Shown: one piece after another, positions 1 through 4,987 of the stretch
Numbering within the stretch: position 1 is the stretch's first letter
How the letters are laid out: every line of letters begins with the position of its first letter
Origin: Vulcanimicrobiia bacterium
GTDB taxonomy: Bacteria; Eremiobacterota; Eremiobacteria; Baltobacterales; Baltobacteraceae
Length of the DNA stretch: 5,084 nucleotides
Direction of reading: 5' to 3'
Assembly: GCA_024281135.1 (NCBI GenBank)
Contig: JAMXLG010000345.1
Span: 1-5,084 of the forward strand
Translations under genes and position numbers: made by a program
Notes under the pieces: generated by a model
Seen by the model: only the letters and a program-made list of their open reading frames with translations
Told to the model about the DNA's origin: nothing
Databases searched by the model: none

Positions 1-92
1 GTGATACCGTCGCGGGGAAAGAGCACTTTGTCGAGGTTTGAAACCGAGAGCGTTCGGCCGTCAACGGCGACATCGGTGCGCTTTCCCGCCAT
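1..92 (-). CDS. ligD: LigD-type DNA polymerase domain protein, N-terminal fragment (cut by window edge)
   Basis: Only the first 30 codons are in the window, starting at the ATG at 92..90. The translation begins MAGKRTDVAVDGRTL and continues SVSNLDKVLFPRDGI; the two remaining bases (AC) fix the next residue as Thr. The stretch SNLDKVLFPRDGIT matches the characteristic start of LigD polymerase domains (archaeo-eukaryotic primase superfamily), where a NxDKVLxPxDGxTK motif opens the domain. In NHEJ this domain fills gaps and adds nucleotides or ribonucleotides at broken DNA ends before ligation. The catalytic acidic residues lie beyond the left edge, so activity cannot be judged. The gene starts 4 bases after the STAS stop codon and no strong Shine-Dalgarno sequence is visible, so it is probably translationally coupled. 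The polymerase appears to be a separate protein rather than fused to the ligase. A fusion to something else downstream cannot be excluded. Confidence 0.85.
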   Translation of the reverse strand, partial: MAGKRTDVAVDGRTLSVSNLDKVLFPRDGI

Positions 93-96
93 GCGC

Positions 97-381
97 TTAG
101 TCTCTGAATTTAAAGACGGTGTCGAGACGCGTGACTGAAAAAAGTTTCCGAATATGCGGATTGGTGCCCGTCAGGTACACGACGCCGCCGCTGTGCTCGA
201 TCTGTTGATGCAGCTTGAAAAGCTGGGTAAGGCCCGTCGAATCGATGTACTCCAGCTGCGAGCAATCGATCACCACATCCTCGCCGTTCTCGCCGGTTTT
301 GAGTAGCCGGGTGAGCTCGTCGACGTTGCTGATGTCGTACTCGCCTTCCAGTTCGATCTTGATGCAGTTGCGCTCGGTCAT
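97..381 (-). CDS. Stand-alone STAS domain protein, anti-sigma factor antagonist-like
   Basis: This 94-aa protein is a complete single STAS domain, the length usual for SpoIIAA/RsbV-type anti-sigma factor antagonists. Visible features are the N-terminal strand (IKIELEGEYDISNVDEL, residues 7-23), the strand VVIDCSQLEYID (36-47) and the signature DSTGL (47-51). Ser48 and Thr49 are the candidate phosphorylation sites for a serine kinase/anti-sigma factor. The C-terminal part, VVYLTGTNPHIRKLFSVTRLDTVFKF, is typical of the family. In known systems the unphosphorylated form binds an RsbW/SpoIIAB-type anti-sigma kinase and frees the sigma factor; no such kinase, phosphatase or sigma factor is in this window. 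The start ATG follows AAAAGG (393..388) by 6 bases, and this site overlaps the LigD stop codon. The gene lies 10 bases after the PE-ligase gene and 4 bases before the polymerase gene. Family assignment is firm; the biological target is unknown. Confidence 0.93.
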   Translation of the reverse strand: MTERNCIKIELEGEYDISNVDELTRLLKTGENGEDVVIDCSQLEYIDSTGLTQLFKLHQQIEHSGGVVYLTGTNPHIRKLFSVTRLDTVFKFRD

Positions 382-391
382 GGTGCGCCTT

Positions 392-2023
392 TTACCCTTC
401 CTCGGGTCGCTCGATTACTACCTCGCGTGGGTCCTTGTCAGCTCGCAGACCAAGGAAGGCAGGCTGGCGCAAGTACCCGTCACGAGTCCACTCGGCGAAG
501 CGCACTTCCGCGATCAATTCCGGCTTCACCCAGTGCTTGGGCGCGTTCGCGACGACGTCATTCGAGAAAGGCGACGTGGCGCGCGCCAAGCGTTCGAGCC
601 TCCTCATGATATCGCTGATGAGCTTGACAGAGAACCCCGTTCCGACCGAACCGACAAAGCGAAGGCTCTTTCCCTCGTACGCGCCGAGCAGTAAGGAACC
701 GAAGCCTTTGCGGCTTCCTCGCGGATCGGTCCACCCGCCGATCACGAATTCTTGTTCGAGCTGTGCTTTGATCTTCACCCAATCGCGAGTGCGCCGCTCG
801 ATATAGGGCGACGTCCGCTTTTTTCCGATGATGCCTTCTAAGTGACTGCGCTTTGCTTGTTCAAAGAGCGCCTTGCCTTTGCCGACGACGTGCTTCGAGT
901 AGAGCACGAGGTCGTCGTCGCGTATCAAACGCTCGAGCAGCGCTTTGCGCTCTTCGAGCGGTACCTTTCGTTGATCGCGCCCATCGGCATACAGTACATC
1001 GAATGCAGCGAAGGTCAGATCGTGACCGTGCTGCGCGTACTCTTGCAAGCGCTGAAAATCGGAACGTCCTTTGGAATCGAGACTGACGATCTCGCCGTCG
1101 ACGATGATCGGTACGCTCTCGAACGCATCGGTCAATCCGTCTAAATCCGGAAACTGTTTGAGCAGATCCAAACCGTTGCGTGATACAACGGTCAACTTGC
1201 CTTTTTCATCAACGGTGCAGATCGCGCGATATCCGTCCCACTTGATTTCAAAGAGCCACTCCTCATCGTCGAACGGGCCGTCGATCAACGTCGCGAGTTC
1301 GACGCCATTGACGCGTGGAAGCGGATCGGCTTTCTGTTTCGCTTCCGCGCGCACTGCCGCGCGTTTTGGTGGCTCCTTTGCTTTCGACGATTGCCACGTC
1401 TTCGGGTTCTTTTGCTTGCGAATATCGTCGAGCGTGCGTCCGCTGATGACCGATTCCGGGTAATCGTTGACATCGTAACGCGTCGGATCGCCACCCGGGT
1501 CGTGATCCTTGATGAGGAGCCACGGGTCGCCGCTTTCGCCTTCTTTCGGCTTGATCTTCACGAGCGTAAAGATGCCGGTCAGCTTGTGGCCGTGCATGAT
1601 GAACTTTATCTTGCCGTGCTCGATCTCTTCGGCGGCGTCCTCGCCTTCCGCAAGTTCATACCAACCGTTGTCCCACACGATCACTTCGCCCGCGCCGTAT
1701 TGACCTTGGGGGATTACACCCTCGAAGTCGCGGTAGTCCATCGGGTGGTCCTCGACGTGCATCGCGAGACGCCGCTCGCCGGGAACCATCGTCGGTCCCT
1801 TCGGCACGGCCCAGGACGCAAGAACGCCCGCGGCTTCTAAACGAAAATCGTAATGAAGCCGCGTTGCGTCGTGTTTTTGAATGACGAATCGAAGCCGCTT
1901 ACCGGCCTTCGCTTTCGCGCCGCTCGGTTCGGGCGTGACCTTAAAATCGCGTTTTTTCTTATACGTCGCGAGCGAGCCGGTAGTCCGGCTCGCGTCGCTC
2001 GTCTTCTTTCGTGACGTCGGCAT
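392..2023 (-). CDS. ligD: LigD-type protein: 3'-phosphoesterase domain fused to ATP-dependent DNA ligase (NHEJ)
   Basis: The 543-aa protein carries two of the three classical LigD modules. A Lys-rich N-terminus (1-45) precedes the 3'-phosphoesterase (PE) domain (about 46-200). Its metal-site and catalytic residues appear intact: H51, H57, D59 and R61 in KHDATRLHYDFRLE, plus R85, H93 and Y97, spaced as in Pseudomonas LigD. A charged Lys/Ala/Pro linker (about 203-238) leads to the ATP-dependent ligase. The ligase has motif I KWDGYR (261-266, nucleophile K261), motif III VDGEIVSLD (308-316), FAAFDVLYADG (338-348), motif IV EGIIGKKR (396-403), motif V WVKIK (415-419) and an OB-fold region with GFGSLLLGAY (440-449) and GSVGTGFS (458-465). 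The end, FTEWT-like then FLGLRADK, is typical of LigD. In NHEJ the PE domain trims 3' ends and the ligase seals double-strand breaks, usually with Ku. The polymerase module is absent and appears as a separate gene two positions downstream. ATG 2023 directly follows an in-frame TAG, so no earlier start is possible. Confidence 0.97.
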   Translation of the reverse strand: MPTSRKKTSDASRTTGSLATYKKKRDFKVTPEPSGAKAKAGKRLRFVIQKHDATRLHYDFRLEAAGVLASWAVPKGPTMVPGERRLAMHVEDHPMDYRDFEGVIPQGQYGAGEVIVWDNGWYELAEGEDAAEEIEHGKIKFIMHGHKLTGIFTLVKIKPKEGESGDPWLLIKDHDPGGDPTRYDVNDYPESVISGRTLDDIRKQKNPKTWQSSKAKEPPKRAAVRAEAKQKADPLPRVNGVELATLIDGPFDDEEWLFEIKWDGYRAICTVDEKGKLTVVSRNGLDLLKQFPDLDGLTDAFESVPIIVDGEIVSLDSKGRSDFQRLQEYAQHGHDLTFAAFDVLYADGRDQRKVPLEERKALLERLIRDDDLVLYSKHVVGKGKALFEQAKRSHLEGIIGKKRTSPYIERRTRDWVKIKAQLEQEFVIGGWTDPRGSRKGFGSLLLGAYEGKSLRFVGSVGTGFSVKLISDIMRRLERLARATSPFSNDVVANAPKHWVKPELIAEVRFAEWTRDGYLRQPAFLGLRADKDPREVVIERPEEG

Positions 2024-2035
2024 CTATGCCGACTC

Positions 2036-2194
2036 TTACACCCTTGCGCCCCGGCCGGTCAACAGGTTGATGATCAAGAGGATGATCGCTACCACGAGCA
2101 CGATGTGGATCAACCCGCCAAGGAGATGCATAGATAGCCCAACCAGCCAGAAGATGAACAGGATGACGATAATCGCCCAAAGGATTCCGGCCAT
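2036..2194 (-). CDS. lmo0937/DUF5670-type small membrane protein
   Basis: This 52-aa protein starts MAGILWAIIVILFIFWLVG and ends NLLTGRGARV. It has two hydrophobic segments (about 4-20 and 28-45) joined by SMHLLGGLIH (21-30). The pattern of LW, a hydrophobic run, FWLVGL, then GGLIHIVLVVAIILLIINLL matches the very short lmo0937-family (DUF5670) membrane proteins, whose function is not established. The start ATG at 2194 lies 3 bases after the stop of the preceding 61-aa gene. A strong GGCGGAGG site (2215..2208), inside the end of that gene, sits about 13 bases upstream. The ligD start follows 12 bases after its TAA. It therefore sits inside the NHEJ cluster. A direct role in DNA repair is not expected from the sequence; a shared stress response is a plausible link, but that is inference. 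Confidence 0.85.
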   Translation of the reverse strand: MAGILWAIIVILFIFWLVGLSMHLLGGLIHIVLVVAIILLIINLLTGRGARV

Positions 2195-2197
2195 TGA

Positions 2198-2383
2198 CTA
2201 ACGATAGCCTCCGCCGTTTCCACCGTTCGTGGTCGTCGTGGTGTGCGTCGTCGGAGTGCTGGTCATTGACCAGGGATGCCATGCGAAGAGCGCAATGAGG
2301 ACCGCAACAATCACGATCAACGTAATGCCGATCGCCGCGCCGCTGCTTCCACTTTCATCCCTGACGTTTACCGGATCGCTCAT
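2198..2383 (-). CDS. Small single-pass membrane protein with Thr/Gly-rich C-terminal tail
   Basis: This is a 61-aa protein starting MSDPVNVRDESGSSG. The first 15 residues are polar, a single hydrophobic segment (about 16-35, AAIGITLIVIVAVLIALFAW) spans the membrane, and residues 39-61 form a Thr- then Gly-rich tail ending NGGNGGGYR. I do not recognise a named family; similar N-terminally polar, one-helix proteins are common in bacteria and mostly uncharacterised. The start at 2383 is chosen because AAGGGAGA (2402..2395) lies about 12 bases upstream. An ATG further upstream at 2446 would run through this ribosome binding site and add residues with no membrane character, so it is rejected. It is the first gene of the minus-strand cluster and overlaps the ribosome binding site of the lmo0937-type gene, suggesting coupled translation. 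Confidence 0.8.
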   Translation of the reverse strand: MSDPVNVRDESGSSGAAIGITLIVIVAVLIALFAWHPWSMTSTPTTHTTTTTNGGNGGGYR

Positions 2384-2394
2384 AAGTGTGTTGT

Positions 2395-2402
2395 TCTCCC
2401 TT
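2395..2402 (-). promoter_or_regulatory. Ribosome binding site of the 61-aa membrane protein gene
   Basis: On the minus strand AAGGGAGA precedes the ATG at 2383 by 12 bases. It is the only good Shine-Dalgarno match near this gene and decides the start against the upstream ATG at 2446. Confidence 0.65.
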
Positions 2403-2422
2403 CGCGGTAGAGCGAGTACGGT

Positions 2423-2449
2423 TTTCCCTGAGGCTCGCAAGCGCAAACC
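2423..2449 (-). promoter_or_regulatory. Candidate SigB/SigF-type promoter for the minus-strand NHEJ cluster
   Basis: On the minus strand GGTTTG (2449..2444) is followed by GGGAAA (2428..2423). There are 16 bases between GGTTT and GGGAAA. This resembles promoters of the general-stress sigma factors SigB (Bacillus) and SigF (actinobacteria), which have GTTT at -35 and GGGTA-like sequence at -10 with a similar spacer. It ends 39 bases before the ATG at 2383, leaving room for a short leader with a ribosome binding site. No convincing housekeeping promoter was seen on this strand in the 90-base divergent region. The match is to a short motif and could be chance. Confidence 0.35.
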
Positions 2450-2476
2450 GCGCTACAGACGAAACGGTCAAGCGTG

Positions 2477-2758
2477 ATGTGGAGCGTTTTAGGGCTCGTG
2501 GCCTCGGGTATCATCGCGCTCTTTGCCCTCCAGCGCAGCCGGACGCCCGGCGGGTATTACGACACCGACGTATATGGTATGTCGCCCGCGTCGCATCGTG
2601 CCTACGCTGCAGTGGCTGGAGCATTCTTCGGCGCCTTCGTCTTCACGTGCCTCTCACGAGCGAGTACCATAGGCTTCTACCTGTTTGCGGCGTTCGTGCT
2701 CTTTGCACTGTTTTATCTAACGTCGTTCCTCCGTGGAGCTCATGAAGACGATGGCTGA
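2477..2758 (+). CDS. Predicted three-segment membrane protein, unknown function
   Basis: This 93-aa protein begins MWSVLGLVASGIIALFAL. It has three hydrophobic segments: about residues 3-19, 42-59 and 65-85. The first two are separated by a polar loop, RSRTPGGYYDTDVYGMSPASH (20-40), and the short C-terminus is acidic (GAHEDDG). I do not recognise the family. The GTG at 2474 directly before the ATG is an alternative start; no in-frame stop separates the start from 2432, but no earlier start codon with a ribosome binding site is visible either. It is the first gene of the plus-strand cluster, divergent from the NHEJ cluster across 90 bases. Its last 8 bases overlap the start of the DUF255 gene, which points to translational coupling and perhaps a shared membrane-linked role. 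Confidence 0.8.
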   Translation: MWSVLGLVASGIIALFALQRSRTPGGYYDTDVYGMSPASHRAYAAVAGAFFGAFVFTCLSRASTIGFYLFAAFVLFALFYLTSFLRGAHEDDG

Positions 2759-4475
2759 ATTCCACTTCTCACCGCGACCGAACCGTGCGGCCGAAATCGG
2801 CTGGATGACCTGGGGTCCCGACGCTTTCGATCGGGCCGCGCGTGAAGATAAACCAATACTACTCGGGATTTCCGCAGTGTGGTGCCACTGGTGTCACGTG
2901 ATGGATGAAACGACATACTCCGACGGCGGCGTCATTTCGCTCATCAACGACGATTACGTTGCGGTGCGTGTCGACAATGACGAACGCCCCGACGTAAACT
3001 CGCGCTACAACATGGGCGGATGGCCGACGACGGCGTTCCTTGCGCCGGACGGCACGACGCTCACCGGCGCAACGTATCTTCCGCCGGCGCAGATGCGTCA
3101 GGCGCTCTCCGATATCGCACGATTCTATCGGGAGAAGAAGGACGAAATCTCTGCGCGTTCGGAGGAACTGCGAGGACACCGGGTCGCGTTCGAAACGTCG
3201 CCGCCCGAAGCGCTTTCGGAGACGATCGTCGACCACGTGCGTGGTGCGATCGCGGATTCATACGATCCGGAATTCGGCGGATTCGGCGATGCGCCGAAGT
3301 TCCCGCAACCGGAGTTGCTCGAATTTCTGCTCTACGAATGGCGCGCGCGCGACGACCGCAACAGCTACGACATGGTGGCGCGCACGATGCTCGAGATGTC
3401 GCGTGGCGGCATGTACGATCATGTCGAAGGCGGCTTCTTCCGGTATTCGACGACGCGCGACTGGTCGGTGCCGCACTTCGAGAAGATGGCGGAAGATCAC
3501 GCGGGCTTGTTGCGCGTGCTTTCGCAGCTGCAATTGTGGGCACCGACGCAAGATACACACGAGACGTTGCGTTCTGCGATAACGTACGTACGCACGGTGC
3601 TGCGCGATCCCCACACAGGATTTTTTTCCGGCAGTCAAGATGCCGACGAAGCATATTTCGCGCTGCCGCTCGACGAACGCCGCGCACGCGAAGCGCCATT
3701 CGTCGATCCGCGGTCGTATTCGAATTGGACCGCATCACTCACGGGTGCGTTCGCATGGGCTTCGGTTGCAACCGACGACGACGAGCTTGCGCGCGAAGCG
3801 CTCGTTACGCTCGATTCACTTCACGAACGTATGCGCGATCCCGACGGTTTGCTCTATCACGTCGTCGCACCGGGCGAGGAGCCACGGATCAGGGGACTCT
3901 TGACCGACCAAGTTGCGTACGTTCGCGCGCTGCTCGACGCCCACGAAGCAACGGGTGAAACGCGTCTCCTCGAACGCGCGCGCGTGCACGCCGATGCAAT
4001 CGCGCAACACTTCGGTGCACCCGACGGTGGGTTTTTCGATCATGCTCGCCGAGAGGAAGTCATCGGCAGGCTCGATCTCGCGGATCGTCCGATGATCGAC
4101 AACGGCACCATGGCCGAGAATTTGCTGCGACTGAGCGTGATGACGGGCGCCGATGGTTACCATGAGGCTGCGGAACGAACGTTGACGCTCTATGCGGCGA
4201 CCTACGAAAACGCGGGCAGCTTCGCCGCGACGTACGCCCGCGCGCTTCGCCGGTATCTCACGACCCCCGTGAGCGTGCGCGTTCGCGGGACGCCCGAGGC
4301 CGCGAGCGATCTTCGCGAGGCGGCACGGCGGCTGCCGGCGGCCTTTACGACGGTCTATGCCGAGGCGGGGGACGGAACCCCGCAAGCCTACGTTTGCGCG
4401 GGGACGACCTGCGCGGCGCCCGTCACGAGCGCCGCGGACCTACGAGGAGCCTACGAATCGCTCGTTCCGGCCTGA
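2751..4475 (+). CDS. DUF255/YyaL-type thioredoxin-domain protein
   Basis: This 574-aa protein has an N-terminal thioredoxin-like DUF255 domain followed by an (alpha/alpha)-barrel-like body, the architecture of bacterial YyaL and animal SPATA20 proteins, whose biochemical function is poorly defined. Visible signatures (numbered from ATG 2751) are WGPDAFDRA (21-29), REDKPILLGIS (31-41), WCHWCHVMDE (44-53) with the CxxC pair C45/C48, NDERPDVNS (76-84), GGWPTTAFLAPDG (89-101), FGGFGDAPKFPQP (175-187), GGMYDHVEGGFFRYS (219-233), VPHFEKMAEDHA (240-251), SQDADEA (295-301) and a C-terminal AYVCAGTTCAAPVT (546-559) with a second cysteine pair C549/C554. It is shorter than many homologues (often over 600 aa) and lacks their usual N-terminal SPYLLQH-NPVDW segment. 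GTG 2733 and ATG 2742 are possible earlier starts. ATG 2751 is preferred because GGAG (2735-2738) lies 12 bases upstream, and family similarity begins just after it. It overlaps the upstream membrane gene by 8 bases. Confidence 0.93.
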   Translation: MAEFHFSPRPNRAAEIGWMTWGPDAFDRAAREDKPILLGISAVWCHWCHVMDETTYSDGGVISLINDDYVAVRVDNDERPDVNSRYNMGGWPTTAFLAPDGTTLTGATYLPPAQMRQALSDIARFYREKKDEISARSEELRGHRVAFETSPPEALSETIVDHVRGAIADSYDPEFGGFGDAPKFPQPELLEFLLYEWRARDDRNSYDMVARTMLEMSRGGMYDHVEGGFFRYSTTRDWSVPHFEKMAEDHAGLLRVLSQLQLWAPTQDTHETLRSAITYVRTVLRDPHTGFFSGSQDADEAYFALPLDERRAREAPFVDPRSYSNWTASLTGAFAWASVATDDDELAREALVTLDSLHERMRDPDGLLYHVVAPGEEPRIRGLLTDQVAYVRALLDAHEATGETRLLERARVHADAIAQHFGAPDGGFFDHARREEVIGRLDLADRPMIDNGTMAENLLRLSVMTGADGYHEAAERTLTLYAATYENAGSFAATYARALRRYLTTPVSVRVRGTPEAASDLREAARRLPAAFTTVYAEAGDGTPQAYVCAGTTCAAPVTSAADLRGAYESLVPA

Positions 4476-4503
4476 AACACGTGGGCGCCGGCAGCGTAGT
4501 GAA

Positions 4504-4512
4504 AGGTGGAGG
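4504..4512 (+). promoter_or_regulatory. Strong ribosome binding site of the TM2-domain gene
   Basis: AGGTGGAGG lies 9 bases before the ATG at 4522. It fixes that start against in-frame upstream codons that would run back into the DUF255 gene, and it suggests efficient translation independent of coupling. Confidence 0.8.
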
Positions 4513-4521
4513 AACAAAACC

Positions 4522-4932
4522 ATGACACCGTACGTCGAGACGCTTCTGCAGTACGTCCGCCCGGAAAGCCAAGGAGCGTTCGTATACGACTACCGCCGTT
4601 TCGCTAAAGACCCGCAACTCGCGCTCATTCTCACACTAGTGCTCGGCATCGTCGGCGGCGAGTCATATTACATGGGCGAGTGGAAGCGCGGCATTCTCAT
4701 GACCCTCGCGTTGCTTTCGGGCGTCGGCGTCCTGGTGAGCGGACCGATGTGGATCGTGCGCTGCTTCACGATCATGAACGAATGCGAATCGTACAATGAC
4801 TATCTCGCCTACGTCCTCGCGTACCGCTACTTGCCGCTCGGAACCGCACCGGAACCGCCGCAACCGGTCCAAGGCCCGATGAACCGCACGCGCCCGAACA
4901 TCTCGGGACTCCCGGTAACCGTTCGCGGCTAA
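4522..4932 (+). CDS. TM2-domain membrane protein
   Basis: This 136-aa protein has a polar N-terminus (1-30) and two transmembrane segments (about 31-46 and 58-79) linked by GGESYYMGEWKRG (45-57). That linker matches the turn of TM2 domains, where G-x-H/D-x-FY-x-G sits between two helices. The second helix ends PMWIVRCFTI (75-84); TM2 proteins usually have a W-x-x-D-like motif here, and this one has Arg80 in place of the acidic residue. A Tyr-rich stretch (CESYNDYLAYVLAYRYLPLG, 88-107) and a Pro-rich tail (109-136) follow and are not part of the standard domain. The function of bacterial TM2 proteins is unclear. The start is set by the strong ribosome binding site at 4504-4512. It lies 46 bases after the DUF255 gene with no obvious terminator between, so the two may share a transcript. 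Confidence 0.82.
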   Translation: MTPYVETLLQYVRPESQGAFVYDYRRFAKDPQLALILTLVLGIVGGESYYMGEWKRGILMTLALLSGVGVLVSGPMWIVRCFTIMNECESYNDYLAYVLAYRYLPLGTAPEPPQPVQGPMNRTRPNISGLPVTVRG

Positions 4933-4953
4933 TCGAAGGATCGCAACGAATCA

Positions 4954-4987
4954 AACGCCCGGCGAAACCCGCCGGGCGTTACGTTTT
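4954..4987 (+). terminator. Intrinsic terminator of the plus-strand cluster, between convergent genes
   Basis: AACGCCCGGCG (4954-4964) and CGCCGGGCGTT (4970-4980) form a perfect 11-bp stem with a 5-base loop (AAACC). It is followed by ACG and a TTTT run (4984-4987). It starts 21 bases after the TM2 gene stop. On the minus strand the same hairpin is followed only by TTTGA, so it is probably weaker in that direction, though it could serve both genes. Its right arm overlaps two bases of the convergent gene's stop codon. Confidence 0.85.

Noticed and set aside
215..694. Plus-strand reading frame across the STAS start and the ligD end
   Set aside because: It runs antisense to two firmly identified genes, has no ribosome binding site and resembles no protein family.
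1391..1840. Plus-strand frame opposite the phosphoesterase domain of ligD
   Set aside because: Superficially protein-like (rich in Val, Leu, Asp and Arg), but it is the antisense frame of a gene with intact catalytic motifs.
2019..2030. Short inverted repeat GGCAT-CT-ATGCC over the ligD start codon
   Set aside because: Arms of only 5 bases and a 2-base loop cannot form a stable hairpin; it could be an operator half-site pair, but this length occurs by chance.
1959..2282. Minus-strand 107-codon frame across the two small membrane genes and the ligD start
   Set aside because: It is out of frame with three better-supported genes. Its sequence is His/Asp/Arg-rich without hydrophobic segments, whereas the chosen frames give membrane proteins with ribosome binding sites.
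2391..2422. Possible housekeeping promoter for the plus-strand cluster (TTGTTC, then TACGGT)
   Set aside because: The spacer is 20 bases and the second box is poor, so the plus-strand promoter in the divergent region remains unidentified.
3061..3738. Long minus-strand reading frame opposite the DUF255 gene
   Set aside because: Arg/Ala-rich composition with no recognisable domain; an antisense shadow of a well-supported gene.
3020..3958. Long plus-strand reading frame (312 codons) inside the DUF255 gene
   Set aside because: Its translation is dominated by Arg, Ala and Ser with no family pattern, which is typical of an alternate frame in GC-rich DNA. The overlapping DUF255 frame has clear conserved motifs.
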